6,454 nucleotides of DNA from an uncultured Erysipelotrichaceae bacterium (GTDB lineage: Bacteria > Bacillota_I > Bacilli_A > Erysipelotrichales > Erysipelotrichaceae), in the NCBI GenBank assembly GCA_937874965.1, contig CALNCD010000254.1:1-6454 (forward strand), in the 5' to 3' direction. Positions 6,205 to 6,454 of the stretch are shown one piece after another; position 1 is the first letter of the stretch; each line of letters starts with the position of its first letter. The translations under genes were made by a program, and so were the position numbers. Under the pieces are notes generated by a model. The model saw only the letters and a list, made by a program, of their open reading frames with translations, made no database searches and was not told the DNA's origin.

Positions 6205-6454
6205 ATGAAAAAGACACTTTTGGAAATACTGGAAAATACCTCAGAGTATCTGAGCGGTGAATCAATTGCACAGGAAATGGGGATGACGCGGGCAAATGTT
6301 TGGAAAGAAATAAACAAGCTTCGCCAGCAAGGCATTGAGATTGATTCCCAAACGAACAAGGGCTATAGACTCAGCGGGTATCATCATGTGTATTCGCCTT
6401 CTTACCTAAGAAAGAATCTGCCGTTTGTCGAGACAATTTCAATTCAATCGACCT
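6205..6454 (+). CDS. birA: Biotin-protein ligase / biotin operon repressor, N-terminal part
   Basis: The frame starts at 6205 and is open to the window edge, giving 83 residues (MKKTLLEILENTSEYLSGES... to IQST). Residues 1-55 form the HTH_11 winged helix of BirA-type proteins, with SGESIAQEMGMTRANVWKEI as the helix-turn-helix and NKGYRL (about 51-56) as the wing motif. The sequence then enters the ligase domain and stops at ISIQST, which matches the start of the usual (V)DSTN segment. The full protein would make biotinyl-AMP and attach biotin to carrier lysines; with this HTH it may also repress biotin genes. GGAGG at 6197-6201 sits only three bases before the ATG, a short spacing, but no better start exists in frame. 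Other HTH_11 regulators such as NiaR share the domain, yet the KGYRL and IQST context favours BirA. Confidence 0.85.
   Translation, partial: MKKTLLEILENTSEYLSGESIAQEMGMTRANVWKEINKLRQQGIEIDSQTNKGYRLSGYHHVYSPSYLRKNLPFVETISIQST

Noticed and set aside
6159..6359. 66-residue minus-strand ORF over the birA start
   Set aside because: It is antisense to the conserved BirA helix-turn-helix and covers the birA ribosome binding site.

Overview
The window looks like chromosome from a low-to-mid GC member of the Bacillota (Firmicutes). The evidence is strong AGGAGG-type ribosome binding sites, tightly packed genes, and a purB and a CitO-like regulator of Firmicutes type. Repeat and gene styles would fit a gut Erysipelotrichales, clostridial or lactobacillal relative, but I cannot fix the genus from sequence alone.

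Left part (1-1790, + strand): the 3' end of purD runs into a complete purB through an ATGA stop/start overlap, and a strong intrinsic terminator closes the unit. These are enzymes of de novo purine synthesis (GAR synthetase and adenylosuccinate lyase). Both purB catalytic histidine positions and the SSAMPHKRNP signature are intact.

Middle (about 1791-2327): this is a gene-poor scar. It holds the first ~53 codons of a pyridoxal/pyridoxamine kinase gene (- strand, with its own ribosome binding site, rest of the gene gone), three 23-bp tandem repeats that resemble the multiple terminal repeats of IS21-type elements, and a wide 8-bp inverted repeat. I see no transposase.

Right part (2328-6061, - strand): four genes appear to form one operon: a GntR/FCD-family regulator (CitO-like), citG, an AbrB-family membrane protein, and citC. 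CitG makes the precursor of the citrate lyase prosthetic group and CitC acetylates (activates) that group on the acyl carrier subunit, so both serve citrate lyase. The lyase subunits themselves (citD, citE, citF), citX, a classical citrate transporter and oxaloacetate decarboxylase are not in the window; the operon ends directly at the scar. The AbrB-like permease sits where a citrate carrier would be expected.

The 143-bp divergent region (6062-6204) carries a perfect TATAAT box with a poor -35, three tandem 9-bp repeats laid over and upstream of that -35, and a candidate CcpA cre site. This is the expected layout for an activator-dependent, catabolite-controlled citrate operon. On the other side of it, birA (biotin protein ligase/repressor) starts on the + strand and runs off the window edge. 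Biotin ligase beside a citrate cluster would make sense if the cell uses a biotin-dependent oxaloacetate decarboxylase, but that is inference.
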